Shown in pieces: positions 35,785-45,135 of a stretch of 64,000 nucleotides of DNA (positions are counted from its first letter, which is position 1; each line of letters begins with the position of its first letter). Under the pieces are notes generated by a model. The model worked only from the letters and a program-made list of their open reading frames with translations, was not told the DNA's origin and did not search any database. The position numbers were made by a program, and so were the translations under genes. The DNA comes from Oscillospiraceae bacterium NTUH-002-81. GTDB taxonomy: Bacteria; Bacillota; Clostridia; Lachnospirales; Lachnospiraceae. The stretch is taken from assembly GCA_032620915.1 (NCBI GenBank), contig CP136052.1:2022501-2086500 (forward strand), written 5' to 3'.

Positions 35785-38055
35785 CTAATCCACGCCGCGG
35801 CGAAAATGTCCTCTTGTATATTCTCTACAGAGCGTTCCGGGATCCACGGTCTTTCCTTTCAGAAACGCATCCGTACATGCCTGCAGCACCTGTCTTGTTT
35901 CTTTCGCATTTTCCTGGCTGAACGCCAGACGGATGCTTTTCGGTGCGATCTTTTCAATGGCGGGCACCAAGTCCAGAAGCACCAGCGGCGTGCTGTTGTA
36001 AATGATGTTCATACAGACGGAACAGTCCTTTTTCACCGGGAACTGCTTCTGGTAACGATCCACCAGCATCCGCGTCTCTTCCTTCTGGCTGCAGCGGCGC
36101 AGCGTCTGGTTCACACACTGGGCCGACACCATCAGCGGCAGATAGCCGTAAACGATCATCTCGCTGGCCGACGCATCCGTGTGGCGCAGCTCCTTCTCGT
36201 TGGCCTCCACAGAAAGGGTTGTCCGTGACACATAGCGCTGCATCACTGCATTTGCTTCCCGATTCATAACATAGGCAGACGCATCCGACCGGAGTTCTCC
36301 CTGACAGCCGCCTTCCCTGCACCATTCCAGCTCATCCATGCCGTGAACGAGAACGCCGTCAAATCCGGCCTCCCGAAGCGTAGGAATCAGTTGCGCGTAC
36401 TGGGAAACCATCTCCTCACGGAAAATCTCCGGCATCGTGTAAAAGCACTGTTTTCCGGCCCGGTGCACCTGTTCGCCGTACATCTGGAAAAGAGCGGTTT
36501 CCGGGTGCTGTCCCCGCTTTGCCTCTGTCGGGAAAAATAACCGGCTGGACAGATACACGTCGGCAATGTCCGGTGTTTCCAGCACTGCCTGCAGCTGCGC
36601 TGCTGTCTCCACAGAAGCGGTAAGCACCGGAACCCAGCAACCATCTGTCTCATTTGCCTGTCGTTTATCGCTCCGTTTCACACATATGGATGACCGATCG
36701 ACACCGGCCATTCTGTTTGCCGCTTCCATGTGACCGGCAGGCCGCACCCGCCGCCATCCGGCCAGCAGCTTTGTCTCCAGCTGCTCCAGGGCAGTTCTTC
36801 GCAGGGCATTTAACTCCTGCACAGGCAGGAACACATCCGGCTCCATATCCAGCGTCAGCTCCGCAAAAGCAAATGTAGTTCCGCCGGTCTTCGTCAGCTG
36901 GCTTCTAACCTTTTCTTCCGATAAAGGCTGTTTCATGGCCTGCTGTACCACCGCGCCCTCTCCCCGGGCACCCACCTCCCGGCACCGCACCTCCAGCGTC
37001 ACCGGCTGGCCTTTTCGCACCACGGCATGTCCGCTCACCGGCAGCTGCACGGTTTTCCCCTCATACAGCGCCCGGAACTTTTCAAAAAGTGCTTCATCTG
37101 CCGGGGCATAATCCGGTTTGGAAGCAGTGATCATGGCTGCGCCGTTATGCTGATGCGCATAGCCTTCGGAGAATCCGCTTCTCGTATATAATTTTTCCAG
37201 AAGTTCCATATCTTTCGGATCCACCCGGTAACCGGCGCGGCCCGCTTTCCCATAGAGATCCATGTATTTCCGATAAATATGCACGACCCCTGCTGTATAT
37301 TCTGCCCGCTTCATGCGCCCCTCAATCTTAAAAGAGGTTACCCCTGCGTCGATGAGCTCCGGCAGCAGCGGCAGCAGACAGATATCCCTGGGACTTAACA
37401 CATAGGGCGCATCCTTTTTGTTCAGACGCTTGCTGCCATCCGTCACCTGATACGGCAGACGGCAGGGCTGGGCACAGCGTCCCCGGTTGCCGCTTCTGCC
37501 GCCCAGCAGGCTGCTCATGAGGCACTGCCCGGAATAACAGTAACAGAGCGCCCCGTGGACGAAGCACTCGATCTCCATATCGGTATGGTGACAGATCTCT
37601 GCAATCTCCCGGACGGACAGTTCTCTTGCCAGCACCGTCCGTTTCACACCCATCTGCTCCAGAAAACGGATCCCGGAAAGGCCGGTAATGGTCATCTGCG
37701 TGCTGGCATGCAGCGCCAGTCCCGGGAAAGTCCTGCGCAGATATTCCAGCACCCCCAGATCCTGAATGATCACGCCATCCAGGCCCTGCTCATACAGGGG
37801 ACCGATATAATCCGCAACCGCGTCCATCTCCTGATTTTTCAGCAGGGTATTCAGCGTCAGATACAGCTTTTTCCCCTGCAGATGCAGTTCGTCTATCGCC
37901 TGCAGCAGCTGCTCTTCCGAAAGGTTCCTGGCAAATGCCCGGGCACTGAACTTCGTTCCGCCGGTGTAGACGGCATCCGCCCCTGCGGCAGCGGCGGCCT
38001 TCACCCCTTCATAGGAGCCTGCCGGTGCCAGAAGCTCCGGTTGTCCTTTCCTCAT
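35785..38055 (-). CDS. U32 family peptidase with DUF3656 (RlhA-like)
   Basis: This 756-residue protein has an N-terminal U32 domain: ELLAPAGSYEGVKAAAAAGADAVYTGG, ECFVHGALCYCYSGQCLMSSLLGGRSGNRGRCAQPCR and VTSFKIEGRMKRAEY, with the conserved cysteines of the iron-sulphur site. The DUF3656 region follows. E. coli proteins of this architecture (RlhA) hydroxylate a 23S rRNA cytidine, so an RNA-modifying role is likelier than collagen cleavage. The second ATG (38055) is chosen because GGGAGG is 6 nt upstream; the first abuts it. Confidence 0.87.
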   Translation of the reverse strand: MRKGQPELLAPAGSYEGVKAAAAAGADAVYTGGTKFSARAFARNLSEEQLLQAIDELHLQGKKLYLTLNTLLKNQEMDAVADYIGPLYEQGLDGVIIQDLGVLEYLRRTFPGLALHASTQMTITGLSGIRFLEQMGVKRTVLARELSVREIAEICHHTDMEIECFVHGALCYCYSGQCLMSSLLGGRSGNRGRCAQPCRLPYQVTDGSKRLNKKDAPYVLSPRDICLLPLLPELIDAGVTSFKIEGRMKRAEYTAGVVHIYRKYMDLYGKAGRAGYRVDPKDMELLEKLYTRSGFSEGYAHQHNGAAMITASKPDYAPADEALFEKFRALYEGKTVQLPVSGHAVVRKGQPVTLEVRCREVGARGEGAVVQQAMKQPLSEEKVRSQLTKTGGTTFAFAELTLDMEPDVFLPVQELNALRRTALEQLETKLLAGWRRVRPAGHMEAANRMAGVDRSSICVKRSDKRQANETDGCWVPVLTASVETAAQLQAVLETPDIADVYLSSRLFFPTEAKRGQHPETALFQMYGEQVHRAGKQCFYTMPEIFREEMVSQYAQLIPTLREAGFDGVLVHGMDELEWCREGGCQGELRSDASAYVMNREANAVMQRYVSRTTLSVEANEKELRHTDASASEMIVYGYLPLMVSAQCVNQTLRRCSQKEETRMLVDRYQKQFPVKKDCSVCMNIIYNSTPLVLLDLVPAIEKIAPKSIRLAFSQENAKETRQVLQACTDAFLKGKTVDPGTLCREYTRGHFRRGVD

Positions 38056-38084
38056 GGTCATCCTCCCAAATGTTTTATGTAACG

Positions 38085-38108
38085 AAAAAAGGCCCTCAGG
38101 CCCTTTTT
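38085..38108 (-). terminator. Terminator between zapA and the U32 gene
   Basis: The minus strand reads AAAAAGGGCCTGAGGGCCTTTTTT, a stem of about 10 bp with a U-run. It implies partial termination inside the cluster. Confidence 0.7.
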
Positions 38109-38125
38109 ACCGGTTATTTCACAGG

Positions 38126-38560
38126 TTATTTCTTCGGTACGCCCGCACCGCCGGCCGCATTGGCACTGGCAAGCTCTGTCTCCAGCCGCACCAGCTTCTT
38201 CTGCAGACTGTCGATCTCCTGCTTCAGATTCCGGTTCTTCTTCTCCGTCTCCTCGTATTTCAACCGGGAAGCCACCAGATCGTGTTTCAGGTCATAGATC
38301 TCCTTATCCTTGCCCTCATACTCCTTCATGAGCGTATCGGCCTGCTTCTTTGCCTTGAAATAATCATCGGCAATGTTCAGCTCGATGAGCAGATTGCGGT
38401 AATCCAGTGACTGCCGCTTGAAGCCATCCAGCTCATTGAATTCATTGATCTTCCCATTTATGTAAGAGGCGATCTTCTGGAGATATTCCGCACTCTCATA
38501 TCCGCTTAATTTGACAATCTTTCCGCCGATCAGTACCTCAGCAATGTTCTTTGATATCAT
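38126..38560 (-). CDS. zapA: Cell division protein ZapA
   Basis: This FtsZ-ring-associated protein has 144 residues. The N-terminal ZapA globular part reads KNIAEVLIGGKIVKLSGYESAEYLQKIASYINGKINEF. A long coiled coil follows to about 135 (YDLKHDLVASRLKYEETEKKNRNLKQEIDSLQKKL). The ATG at 38560 has GGAG 8 nt upstream. It is encoded after ruvB and before the U32 gene; zapA next to a U32 gene is common in Clostridia. Confidence 0.88.
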   Translation of the reverse strand: MISKNIAEVLIGGKIVKLSGYESAEYLQKIASYINGKINEFNELDGFKRQSLDYRNLLIELNIADDYFKAKKQADTLMKEYEGKDKEIYDLKHDLVASRLKYEETEKKNRNLKQEIDSLQKKLVRLETELASANAAGGAGVPKK

Positions 38561-38656
38561 AAAAGACACTCCGTATTCTTCTTGTATGTTAGTTCTATTA
38601 TAAACGAATTTACAGGAAAAACAATCACAAATTTATAATTACCGCTGTCTGAGCCG

Positions 38657-39661
38657 TCAGGCCTGCTCCGGCGCCGGAAGTCCGAGACGCTGATAGGCCA
38701 GCGCCGTCACTGCCCGGCCTCTGGGCGTGCGGTTCAGGTAGCCGTTCTTGATGAGGTACGGTTCATACACCTCTTCCAGCGTTCCCGCATCCTCCCCGAT
38801 GGCCGCCGCCAGCGTATCCAGCCCGGCCGGGCCGCCTGCAAACTTCTCAATGAGCGTCAGCAAAATGTTCCGGTCGATGTGATCCAGACCATATTTGTCC
38901 ACCTCCAAAAGATCCAGGGCAAACTTTGCCACCTCTTCGGTGATGACGCCGTCATACTTGATCTGGGCAAAATCCCGCACCCGCTTTAACAGGCGGTTGG
39001 CCAGACGCGGCGTTCCCCGGGAACGTCTCGCCAGCTCATAGGCGCCATTTTCCTCAATGGGCACCTGCAGCACCTGGGCAGAACGCAGAATGATGGTTTT
39101 CAACTCTTCGGTGGTATAAAATTCCAGCCGGTGAATGACGCCGAAACGATCCCGCAGCGGCGCAGTCAGCATGCCCGCCCGGGTGGTGGCGCCCACCAGC
39201 GTAAATTTCGGCAGATCCAGACGGACAGACCGGGCGGAAGCCCCTTTGCCGATCATGATGTCGATGGCAAAATCCTCCATGGCCGGATAGAGCACCTCCT
39301 CCACCTGCCGGTTCAGCCGGTGGATCTCATCCACAAACAGCACATCCCCCTCCTGGAGGTTATTCAGGATGGCTGCCATCTCCCCCGGCTTTTCGATGGC
39401 CGGGCCAGAGGTGATCTTCATGTTCACGCCCATCTCATTGGCGATGATGCCTGCCAGCGTCGTTTTGCCCAGTCCCGGCGGGCCGTAGAACAGCACGTGA
39501 TCCAGCGCCTCTCCTCTGGCCTTGGCCGCATCAATATAAATGCGCAGATTTGTCCGCGCCTTTTCCTGTCCGATATAATCCTTCAAAAGCTGCGGCCGCA
39601 GATGATTCTCCATCGGGAGCTCTTCTGTGATCGCCTCTGTTGTGATAATTCTTCGTGCCAT
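38657..39661 (-). CDS. ruvB: Holliday junction branch migration helicase RuvB
   Basis: This AAA+ motor drives branch migration with RuvA. Of 334 residues, [19 protein letters not shown], Walker [11 protein letters not shown], Walker B DEIHRL, sensor 1 GATTRAG and the C-terminal winged helix TPRGRAVT are all canonical. It lies 27 nt after ruvA in the expected order. Confidence 0.98.
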   Translation of the reverse strand: MARRIITTEAITEELPMENHLRPQLLKDYIGQEKARTNLRIYIDAAKARGEALDHVLFYGPPGLGKTTLAGIIANEMGVNMKITSGPAIEKPGEMAAILNNLQEGDVLFVDEIHRLNRQVEEVLYPAMEDFAIDIMIGKGASARSVRLDLPKFTLVGATTRAGMLTAPLRDRFGVIHRLEFYTTEELKTIILRSAQVLQVPIEENGAYELARRSRGTPRLANRLLKRVRDFAQIKYDGVITEEVAKFALDLLEVDKYGLDHIDRNILLTLIEKFAGGPAGLDTLAAAIGEDAGTLEEVYEPYLIKNGYLNRTPRGRAVTALAYQRLGLPAPEQA

Positions 39662-39688
39662 ATATCCTCTTTTCCCAAACCATAAATA

Positions 39689-40306
39689 TTAGAACAGCGC
39701 CATCTGTTTTAAGGCAAGCTTTAAAATGCCTTCGGTATCCAGCCCGGTAGTATCCCCGGCCTTCTTCACTGCCAGCACCGCGTCCGCGTTGGAATATCCC
39801 AGTGCCACCAGTGCCTGGATGGCCTCGTTTTTCGCTGTGGCGCCTCCTGCTTCTGTCGGCACACCGCCTCCTGTCAGCGGCTCTCCCTCGGAGAAGAAAT
39901 CCGGCAGGGACAGCTTGTCCTTCAATTCCAGAATGATGCGCTGTGCGGTTCTGGTGCCGATGCCCGGTGCCCGGCAGATAGCCTTGGCATCCCCGGAAGC
40001 CACGGCAAACCGCAGTTCGTCCGCCGAAAGCGCAGAAAGCAACGCCAGCGCCCCCTTGGGGCCGATGCCGCTGACGCCGATGACCAGCTTGAACACCGCC
40101 AGCTCATCCCGGGTGGGAAACCCGAAAAGGGAGATCCCGTCCTCTCTCACCTGCATGTATGTGTGCAGTTTCACCTTCCCCGGCTGTGCCCCCAGCAGTT
40201 CGCAGGCCGCCGCCGTGGTATTTATTTCGTAGCCAATGCCATTCACATCCAGGATCAGCAGATTCTCTCCCGTCTCTGCCACCTCTCCATATAAATATGA
40301 GATCAT
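39689..40306 (-). CDS. ruvA: Holliday junction branch migration protein RuvA
   Basis: This 205-residue junction-binding protein starts MISYLYGEVAETGENLLILDVNGIGYEI. Two helix-hairpin-helix motifs follow (VSGIGPKGALALLS and PGIGTRTAQRIILELK), and the C-terminal UBA-like domain binds RuvB (IQALVALGYSNADA). The ATG at 40306 with GAGAGG upstream gives the normal length; a longer frame upstream lacks homology. Confidence 0.97.
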   Translation of the reverse strand: MISYLYGEVAETGENLLILDVNGIGYEINTTAAACELLGAQPGKVKLHTYMQVREDGISLFGFPTRDELAVFKLVIGVSGIGPKGALALLSALSADELRFAVASGDAKAICRAPGIGTRTAQRIILELKDKLSLPDFFSEGEPLTGGGVPTEAGGATAKNEAIQALVALGYSNADAVLAVKKAGDTTGLDTEGILKLALKQMALF

Positions 40307-40403
40307 ATTTTCATCCTCTCCTATCAGCCACTCCTGTCCGCTTTCTTTCCGGAATGCATCCCTGCGCAGCCGTATCTGCCCGATCTTCCCTGATCTTTCT
40401 CCA

Positions 40404-40913
40404 TCAATCTTCCTGCCGTCCGGCATTCATGCCTAGCAGACGGCGCTTTACCTCCCCGGCGGCAATGCCGATGAGGCAGCCGGTAATAACACCGGAAATA
40501 AGAAGAACCGGCATGTAATAGGCAATGCTCATATTCTCCACCACCACCATAGCTACCAGGATCTGCCCCACATTGTGGAAAATGCCGCCGCAGATGCTCA
40601 CCCCGGCAATGCTCAGTTTCCCGGTCTTCTTCACCAGCGCCATCACCAGCAGGCTCAACACGCCACCGGCCAGGCTGTACAAAATGCTGTACAGGTTGCC
40701 GAACAGAAATCCCGCCAGAAATACTCTGGCACAGGACAGCACCATGGCAGGGCCAAATCCCAGCTGATAAAGCACCAGGACAATGACCAGATTCGTCAGT
40801 CCCAGCTTCACCCCGGGGATACCAAAATAAAACGGAATCAGCGATTCCACATAACTTAAGATCAGGGCCAGCGCCAGATAAACGCCAAAATAGGCCGGAT
40901 GATATTTCTTCAT
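40404..40913 (-). CDS. Gx transporter family membrane protein (PF07456 type)
   Basis: This 169-residue membrane protein with five or six helices resembles the family once named heptaprenyl diphosphate synthase component I and now called Gx transporter: FGIPGVKLGLTNLVIVLVLYQLG, GFLFGNLYSILYSLAGG and GGIFHNVGQILVA. It follows the NusG-II gene by 58 nt. In many Firmicutes this pair travels with ApbE and FMN-binding proteins, so a role in flavin-linked redox at the membrane is suggested but unproven. Confidence 0.82.
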   Translation of the reverse strand: MKKYHPAYFGVYLALALILSYVESLIPFYFGIPGVKLGLTNLVIVLVLYQLGFGPAMVLSCARVFLAGFLFGNLYSILYSLAGGVLSLLVMALVKKTGKLSIAGVSICGGIFHNVGQILVAMVVVENMSIAYYMPVLLISGVITGCLIGIAAGEVKRRLLGMNAGRQED

Positions 40914-40971
40914 GCGGAGTATCCTCCCTCTGTACTTTTTATCTTTCTAAGTCAGCAGCCACCACTTCAAA

Positions 40972-41328
40972 CTACTTTGCGATAGAGTCAAAGGCAGGCT
41001 CCTCTGCCCCTGTCACTTCCACCACCACGCGGTTGGGCAGGCAGACGATGGTCTCCCGGTCTCTGGAAATCGCCCGCTGGTGGACACAAAGCTTGTCCGG
41101 GCAGTCTGCATCCGTCATATCCGCCTCTCCGTCATGGATAGACAGGTGATTCGTTCCGTTGATGTCGATCTCATGTGCCTCCGCCAGGGAATACGTGCCA
41201 TATACGTCTCCATCCACCGTCACCGTCACGCTGGCGCCGGAAGAATGGATGACAAAACTGTTGATCAGATAAAAGGCAAGGGCGATCACCAGCACACCCC
41301 CGGCCAGTATCCAGTCATTTTTCCTCAT
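40972..41328 (-). CDS. NusG domain II-containing protein
   Basis: This 118-residue protein has an N-terminal membrane anchor (DWILAGGVLVIALAFYLINSFVI) and an extracytoplasmic NusG-II domain: VTVDGDVYGTYSLAEAHEI and the cysteine motif DADCPDKLCVHQRAIS, then IVCLPNRVVVEV. AAGGAG precedes the ATG at 41328. It is divergent from apbE and cotranscribed with the Gx gene. It is unrelated in function to transcription factor NusG. Confidence 0.86.
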   Translation of the reverse strand: MRKNDWILAGGVLVIALAFYLINSFVIHSSGASVTVTVDGDVYGTYSLAEAHEIDINGTNHLSIHDGEADMTDADCPDKLCVHQRAISRDRETIVCLPNRVVVEVTGAEEPAFDSIAK

Positions 41329-41465
41329 AGTCTGCTCCTTGTATGATATATCGATCAGTGCGGTGTTTTCTGTCAACACCAAAAACTGACTTTTGCTCTC
41401 AACTTCCTTATCATAACACAACCGAAAATGCAAGGCAACCACATGTTCGTTTTTTTTTCTCCCGC

Positions 41466-41494
41466 TTGCACACTCCCTGAAAATATATTATACT
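41466..41494 (+). promoter_or_regulatory. Sigma-A promoter of apbE
   Basis: TTGCAC at 41466-41471, 17 bp, TATACT at 41489-41494, 24 nt before the first ATG. Confidence 0.7.
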
Positions 41495-41518
41495 CTCCTA
41501 AGAATAAGAAGGGAGCGT

Positions 41519-42557
41519 ATGACCGCCATGCACATATATAAAAAAAAGAAACGCCGCTGCGGCGCTTTTTCTGTCTTTCTCTGTTCTCCTGCCGACACTG
41601 CTCACCGGCTGTTCCGGGCAAAGTTCCAAAACGGTATCTCAGGACCCGGTTTCCCGCACAGATATCCTGTTTGATACCGTTGTCACCATCACCCTGTACG
41701 GGGACGATCAGGAGCAGCATCTGGAGGACTGCTTTTCTCTCGGGAAAAAATATGAGAATCTCCTGAGCCGCACCATCGACACCAGTGAAGTCAGCCAGAT
41801 CAACCAGGCGAAAGGGCAGCCGGTGACCGTATCGGACGAGACGCTGGAGCTCATCGAAAAAGGACTGTACTACAGTGAGCTTTCCGGTGGCGCCTTTGAC
41901 ATCACCATCGCACCGGTCAGCAGCCTGTGGGATTTCAAAGCAGAAAATCCTGCCGTCCCGGACAGCGCCGTCCTGGAAGAGGCCGTCTCCCATGTGGACT
42001 ATCATCAGGTGCAGATCGACGGCAACCAGGTATGGCTCACCGATCCCGATGCCGGGATTGATCTGGGTGGCATCGCCAAGGGGTTCATCGCAGACAAATT
42101 CAAGGAATATCTGACCGGTCAGGGTGTCACCTCCGGCATCATCAACCTGGGTGGAAACGTGCTGACCATCGGGGAAAAGCCCGACGGCTCCGCTTATACC
42201 ATCGGTATCCAGAATCCTTTCCGGGAAGAACGGGGTCCCATCACTGCCCTGGAAGTCCGGGACTGCTCCATCGTATCCTCCGGCATCTATGAGCGGTATT
42301 TCCGGGTGGATGACAAGCTGTATCACCACATCCTGAATCCCGCCACCGGATATCCTTACGAAAATAACCTGCTGGGCGTCACCATCATTTCCAAGGCTTC
42401 CGTGGACGGAGACGGCCTCTCCACCACCTGCTTCGCCCTGGGACTGGACAAAGGGCTGGAACTGATCCGCAGCATCGACGGCGTGGAGGCCATCTTTATC
42501 ACCGACGATTATGAGCTGCACTACAGTAACGAAGATGCTTTGAAAATCGTACAATAA
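41519..42557 (+). CDS. apbE: FAD:protein FMN transferase ApbE, +1 frameshift in this sequence
   Basis: This extracytoplasmic lipoprotein attaches FMN to Thr/Ser of target proteins. From ATG 41519 (or 41528) the frame is disrupted in the A8 run at 41540-41547; with one A removed it reads MHIYKKRNAAAALFLSF, then a hydrophobic stretch ending in lipobox LTGC. The body has DLGGIAKGFIAD, SSGIYERYF and HHILNPATGYPY, the FAD/Mg2+-binding motifs, for about 345 residues. Likely targets RnfG and RnfD are encoded nearby. Taking the body alone from a GTG at 41823 would drop the conserved N-terminal domain. Confidence 0.88.
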
Positions 42558-42571
42558 AAAATGATACTGAT

Positions 42572-42612
42572 AAGAGAGGAACCGTGCTCATTACACGAAA
42601 CCTCTCTTTTTT
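42572..42612 (+). terminator. Terminator of apbE
   Basis: AAGAGAGG-AAC-CGTG ... CACG-AAA-CCTCTCTT followed by TTTT; it probably also serves the convergent class A PBP gene. Confidence 0.8.
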
Positions 42613-42641
42613 AATCACCGCTCTATCTTATTTATTTTTTC

Positions 42642-44870
42642 CTACTGTTGTCCCTTTACATAGGCGATCTTCGTCTCCACCTCTCCGCTCACTGTCCGGC
42701 CAAAGATCTGCCCTTTCAGTGCTTCTGCCTGAGTGATGAGATCGCTCTTCTTCGACGCATCGGTCTCTTCCATGGCCTGATTCAGCAGCACGTCGATCTG
42801 GTCTGCCAGCATATGATCCTGTCGGTAATTGGCTACCGTATATCCGGGGCTTAATTCCTCCGCATCGTCTCTGCCCGGCAGATAGGAATCATAGGCGCCC
42901 ACTTCTTTGGAAAATGTCAGGTCTTCCTCTGCAATGGTTTTCTGGAAGGCGGCAAAATTCGTGACCTTCGGGGCATCATCCAGCTGTTCGATAACCCCCT
43001 TGACGATGGTCAGCGGATAGCTGCCTCCGGACAATCCGGGCACCCGCTGTGGATTGTCACAGCCAACCCAGACACTGACCGTATAATCCGGGATCATGCA
43101 GCAAAACCATCCATCCTTGTTATCGTTTGTTGTTCCCGTTTTGCCGGCTCTCGGCACCTGGGAATTCTGCCCCAGTCTGCGGGCCGTACCGGACTGTACC
43201 ACACCTTCCAGCAGTCGGATCATCTCCTGGGAAGCTTTTGCCGTATACACCTCTGTCTCCTTTTCTTCTGTCCACAGCTCTTTGCCATCATAAATCACAG
43301 AAGTAATACAGGTTGGATCCACATGGGAGCCTCCTGCGGCAAAACTCCGGTAAGCGCCTGCCATCTCAATAACGTTGGTGCCATAGGTAAATCCTCCCAG
43401 TGCAGATACGATATTCTGATCAGAATACATCAGTCTGGAAAAATGCATTTTCTCCAGATAAGAAAGACCGTTGGACACGCCAATCTGCTTTAACAGCCAG
43501 CAGGCCGGTCCGTTTTCCGATTTGTATAAGGCCACATCCAGCTGCATGGGAGATCCGGTCAGTTCCCCGGACGGATTCTTTTTCAGTTCCTCTACGGATA
43601 TGTTCTGCAGCACAGAAGATGCGCTGTAACCCTTTTCCAGCGCCGGTCCGTATACCAGCAATGGTTTGATACTGCTTCCGGGCTGTCGGAAACTCTGATA
43701 AGCCCGGTTCAGCGTGTGGCTCTCACTGAGCGTCTGGCTTCTTCCACCCACCACAGCCACCACTTTTCCTGTTGCATTGTCAATGACTGTTCCTGCAGAT
43801 TGCAGCACATATACACCGTCATCCCCTACGTCCGTGAATTTTGTCAGCGTATTGTCCGTCTGTTCCTGCAAAAGATTCTGTATCCCGCTGTTCAGCGATG
43901 TATAGATTTTGAATTTTCCCCGGTAAATCCGTTCTTTTTCTTTTTCATAGGCCTGCTCATAAGCCGCCTTGTAATCCCTGTATTCCTCATCACTGGAAAA
44001 ATACCAGACAAAGGTAAAACCGCTGTCTTTCATCAGATACCGCACCGCACAGTCCAGGGCATAGCTGGAGGGATCGTTCTTCCACTCGCTCTTCTTTTCC
44101 AGGATCACCGGTGTCTCCGCCTGTGCCACATCCAGCTCCTGGGTGGTGATATAGCCCTGCTCCTGCATGTTTTTCAGGATCTTATCCCGCCGCATGAGCG
44201 TGTGATCCAGGTGTGCCCGGGGATCATACCAGGTGGGAGAATTGGGAATTGCGCACAGAAGCGCCACCTCTGCCACGTCCAGCTGGGCACTGGATCTGCC
44301 AAAATAGCTCTGGGCTGCAGCCTCAATACCGTAATTACCGTTGGCAAAATATACATTGTTGATGTAAAATTCCAGGATATCCTCCTTGGAATACCGGGCT
44401 TCCAGTGCCATCGCCAGGAAAATCTCCTTCACCTTTCGCTCAATCGTCACTTCGTTGCTTAAGAAGACAGTCCGTGCCAGCTGCTGGGTGATGGTACTGC
44501 CGCCCTGGATGGTACTGCCGCCGGATCTCACATATACAACCATACTTCTTAAAATGCCCATCACATCCACGCCCGGATGGGCATAGAACCGCCGGTCCTC
44601 TACCGCCACAAAGGCCTGCACCACCGCCTCCGGGATCTGATCATACTCCAGATATACCCGATCCTCCCCTGTGTTCAGTTTGGCCAGCACCTGACCATCA
44701 TCCCCGTATATATAAGAATTCTCTTTCTCTGAAAAAATCGTCCTGCCGCTTTCTTTCACAATAGCAGATGCTTTTACGAAACCAATTCCGAAAATCCCCG
44801 CACAAATAAGAATGCCTCCCAGGAAAAGCACTGCAAGAATCCGTATCGCTTTCTTCTTTCTCTTTTTCAT
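42642..44870 (-). CDS. Class A penicillin-binding protein (PBP1A-type)
   Basis: This bifunctional peptidoglycan glycosyltransferase/transpeptidase has 742 residues. A basic N-terminus and membrane helix (about 7-30) are followed by the GT51 domain with VEDRRFYAHPGVDVMGI, GGSTITQQLAR and EILEFYINNVYFANG. The transpeptidase has SSIK in RQPGSSIKPLL, a TYGTN region and KTGTTNDNKDGWF. The ATG at 44870 has GGGAG 8 nt upstream, preferred over ATGs further up. It is monocistronic with a good promoter at 44933-44962. Confidence 0.94.
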   Translation of the reverse strand: MKKRKKKAIRILAVLFLGGILICAGIFGIGFVKASAIVKESGRTIFSEKENSYIYGDDGQVLAKLNTGEDRVYLEYDQIPEAVVQAFVAVEDRRFYAHPGVDVMGILRSMVVYVRSGGSTIQGGSTITQQLARTVFLSNEVTIERKVKEIFLAMALEARYSKEDILEFYINNVYFANGNYGIEAAAQSYFGRSSAQLDVAEVALLCAIPNSPTWYDPRAHLDHTLMRRDKILKNMQEQGYITTQELDVAQAETPVILEKKSEWKNDPSSYALDCAVRYLMKDSGFTFVWYFSSDEEYRDYKAAYEQAYEKEKERIYRGKFKIYTSLNSGIQNLLQEQTDNTLTKFTDVGDDGVYVLQSAGTVIDNATGKVVAVVGGRSQTLSESHTLNRAYQSFRQPGSSIKPLLVYGPALEKGYSASSVLQNISVEELKKNPSGELTGSPMQLDVALYKSENGPACWLLKQIGVSNGLSYLEKMHFSRLMYSDQNIVSALGGFTYGTNVIEMAGAYRSFAAGGSHVDPTCITSVIYDGKELWTEEKETEVYTAKASQEMIRLLEGVVQSGTARRLGQNSQVPRAGKTGTTNDNKDGWFCCMIPDYTVSVWVGCDNPQRVPGLSGGSYPLTIVKGVIEQLDDAPKVTNFAAFQKTIAEEDLTFSKEVGAYDSYLPGRDDAEELSPGYTVANYRQDHMLADQIDVLLNQAMEETDASKKSDLITQAEALKGQIFGRTVSGEVETKIAYVKGQQ

Positions 44871-44932
44871 AATCCTGTCTCCCATTCTTTTCTTACTCGC
44901 AAGGATACAACAGTACCTGCCTTTTTTCAAGT

Positions 44933-44962
44933 ATTTTAAACGATTCTTAATAAATCTGTCAA
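44933..44962 (-). promoter_or_regulatory. Sigma-A promoter of the class A PBP gene
   Basis: The minus strand has TTGACA (44962-44957), 18 bp, TAAAAT (44938-44933). Confidence 0.7.
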
Positions 44963-44983
44963 CAACGTCCAGTCATCCTATTA

Positions 44984-45051
44984 GTAACAATTCAGTCATC
45001 CTCCATGTAGCCAGATTTCGTGTCTGCATGAATATTCGAGTGAACTTAACC
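44984..45051. repeat. Possible degenerate copy of repeat B
   Basis: TTCGAGTGAACT matches the end of repeat B, and the adjacent GTAGCCAGATT...CTGCATG resembles the palindrome nested in copy 1. The other end (GTAACAATTCAG) is only loosely like the terminal repeat. It lies between the PBP promoter and the rnf terminator. Confidence 0.35.
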
Positions 45052-45053
45052 AC

Positions 45054-45096
45054 AAAAAGAGAGCACAGACTACACTTCTGTAATCCGTACTCTCTT
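45054..45096 (-). terminator. Terminator of the rnf operon
   Basis: The minus strand reads AGAGAGTACGGATTACA-GAAG-TGTAGTCTGTGCTCTCT followed by TTTTT, a long imperfect stem about 40 nt after the rnfB stop. Confidence 0.8.
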
Positions 45097-45135
45097 CCTC
45101 ATACTTCTTCTGTTCTCAGTAAATTTCTGAGAAGC

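Noticed and set aside
41823..42557. apbE read as starting at GTG 41823
   Set aside because: Upstream codons in the same frame continue the ApbE domain back to a lipobox and signal peptide, so the true start lies upstream of a one-base frameshift.
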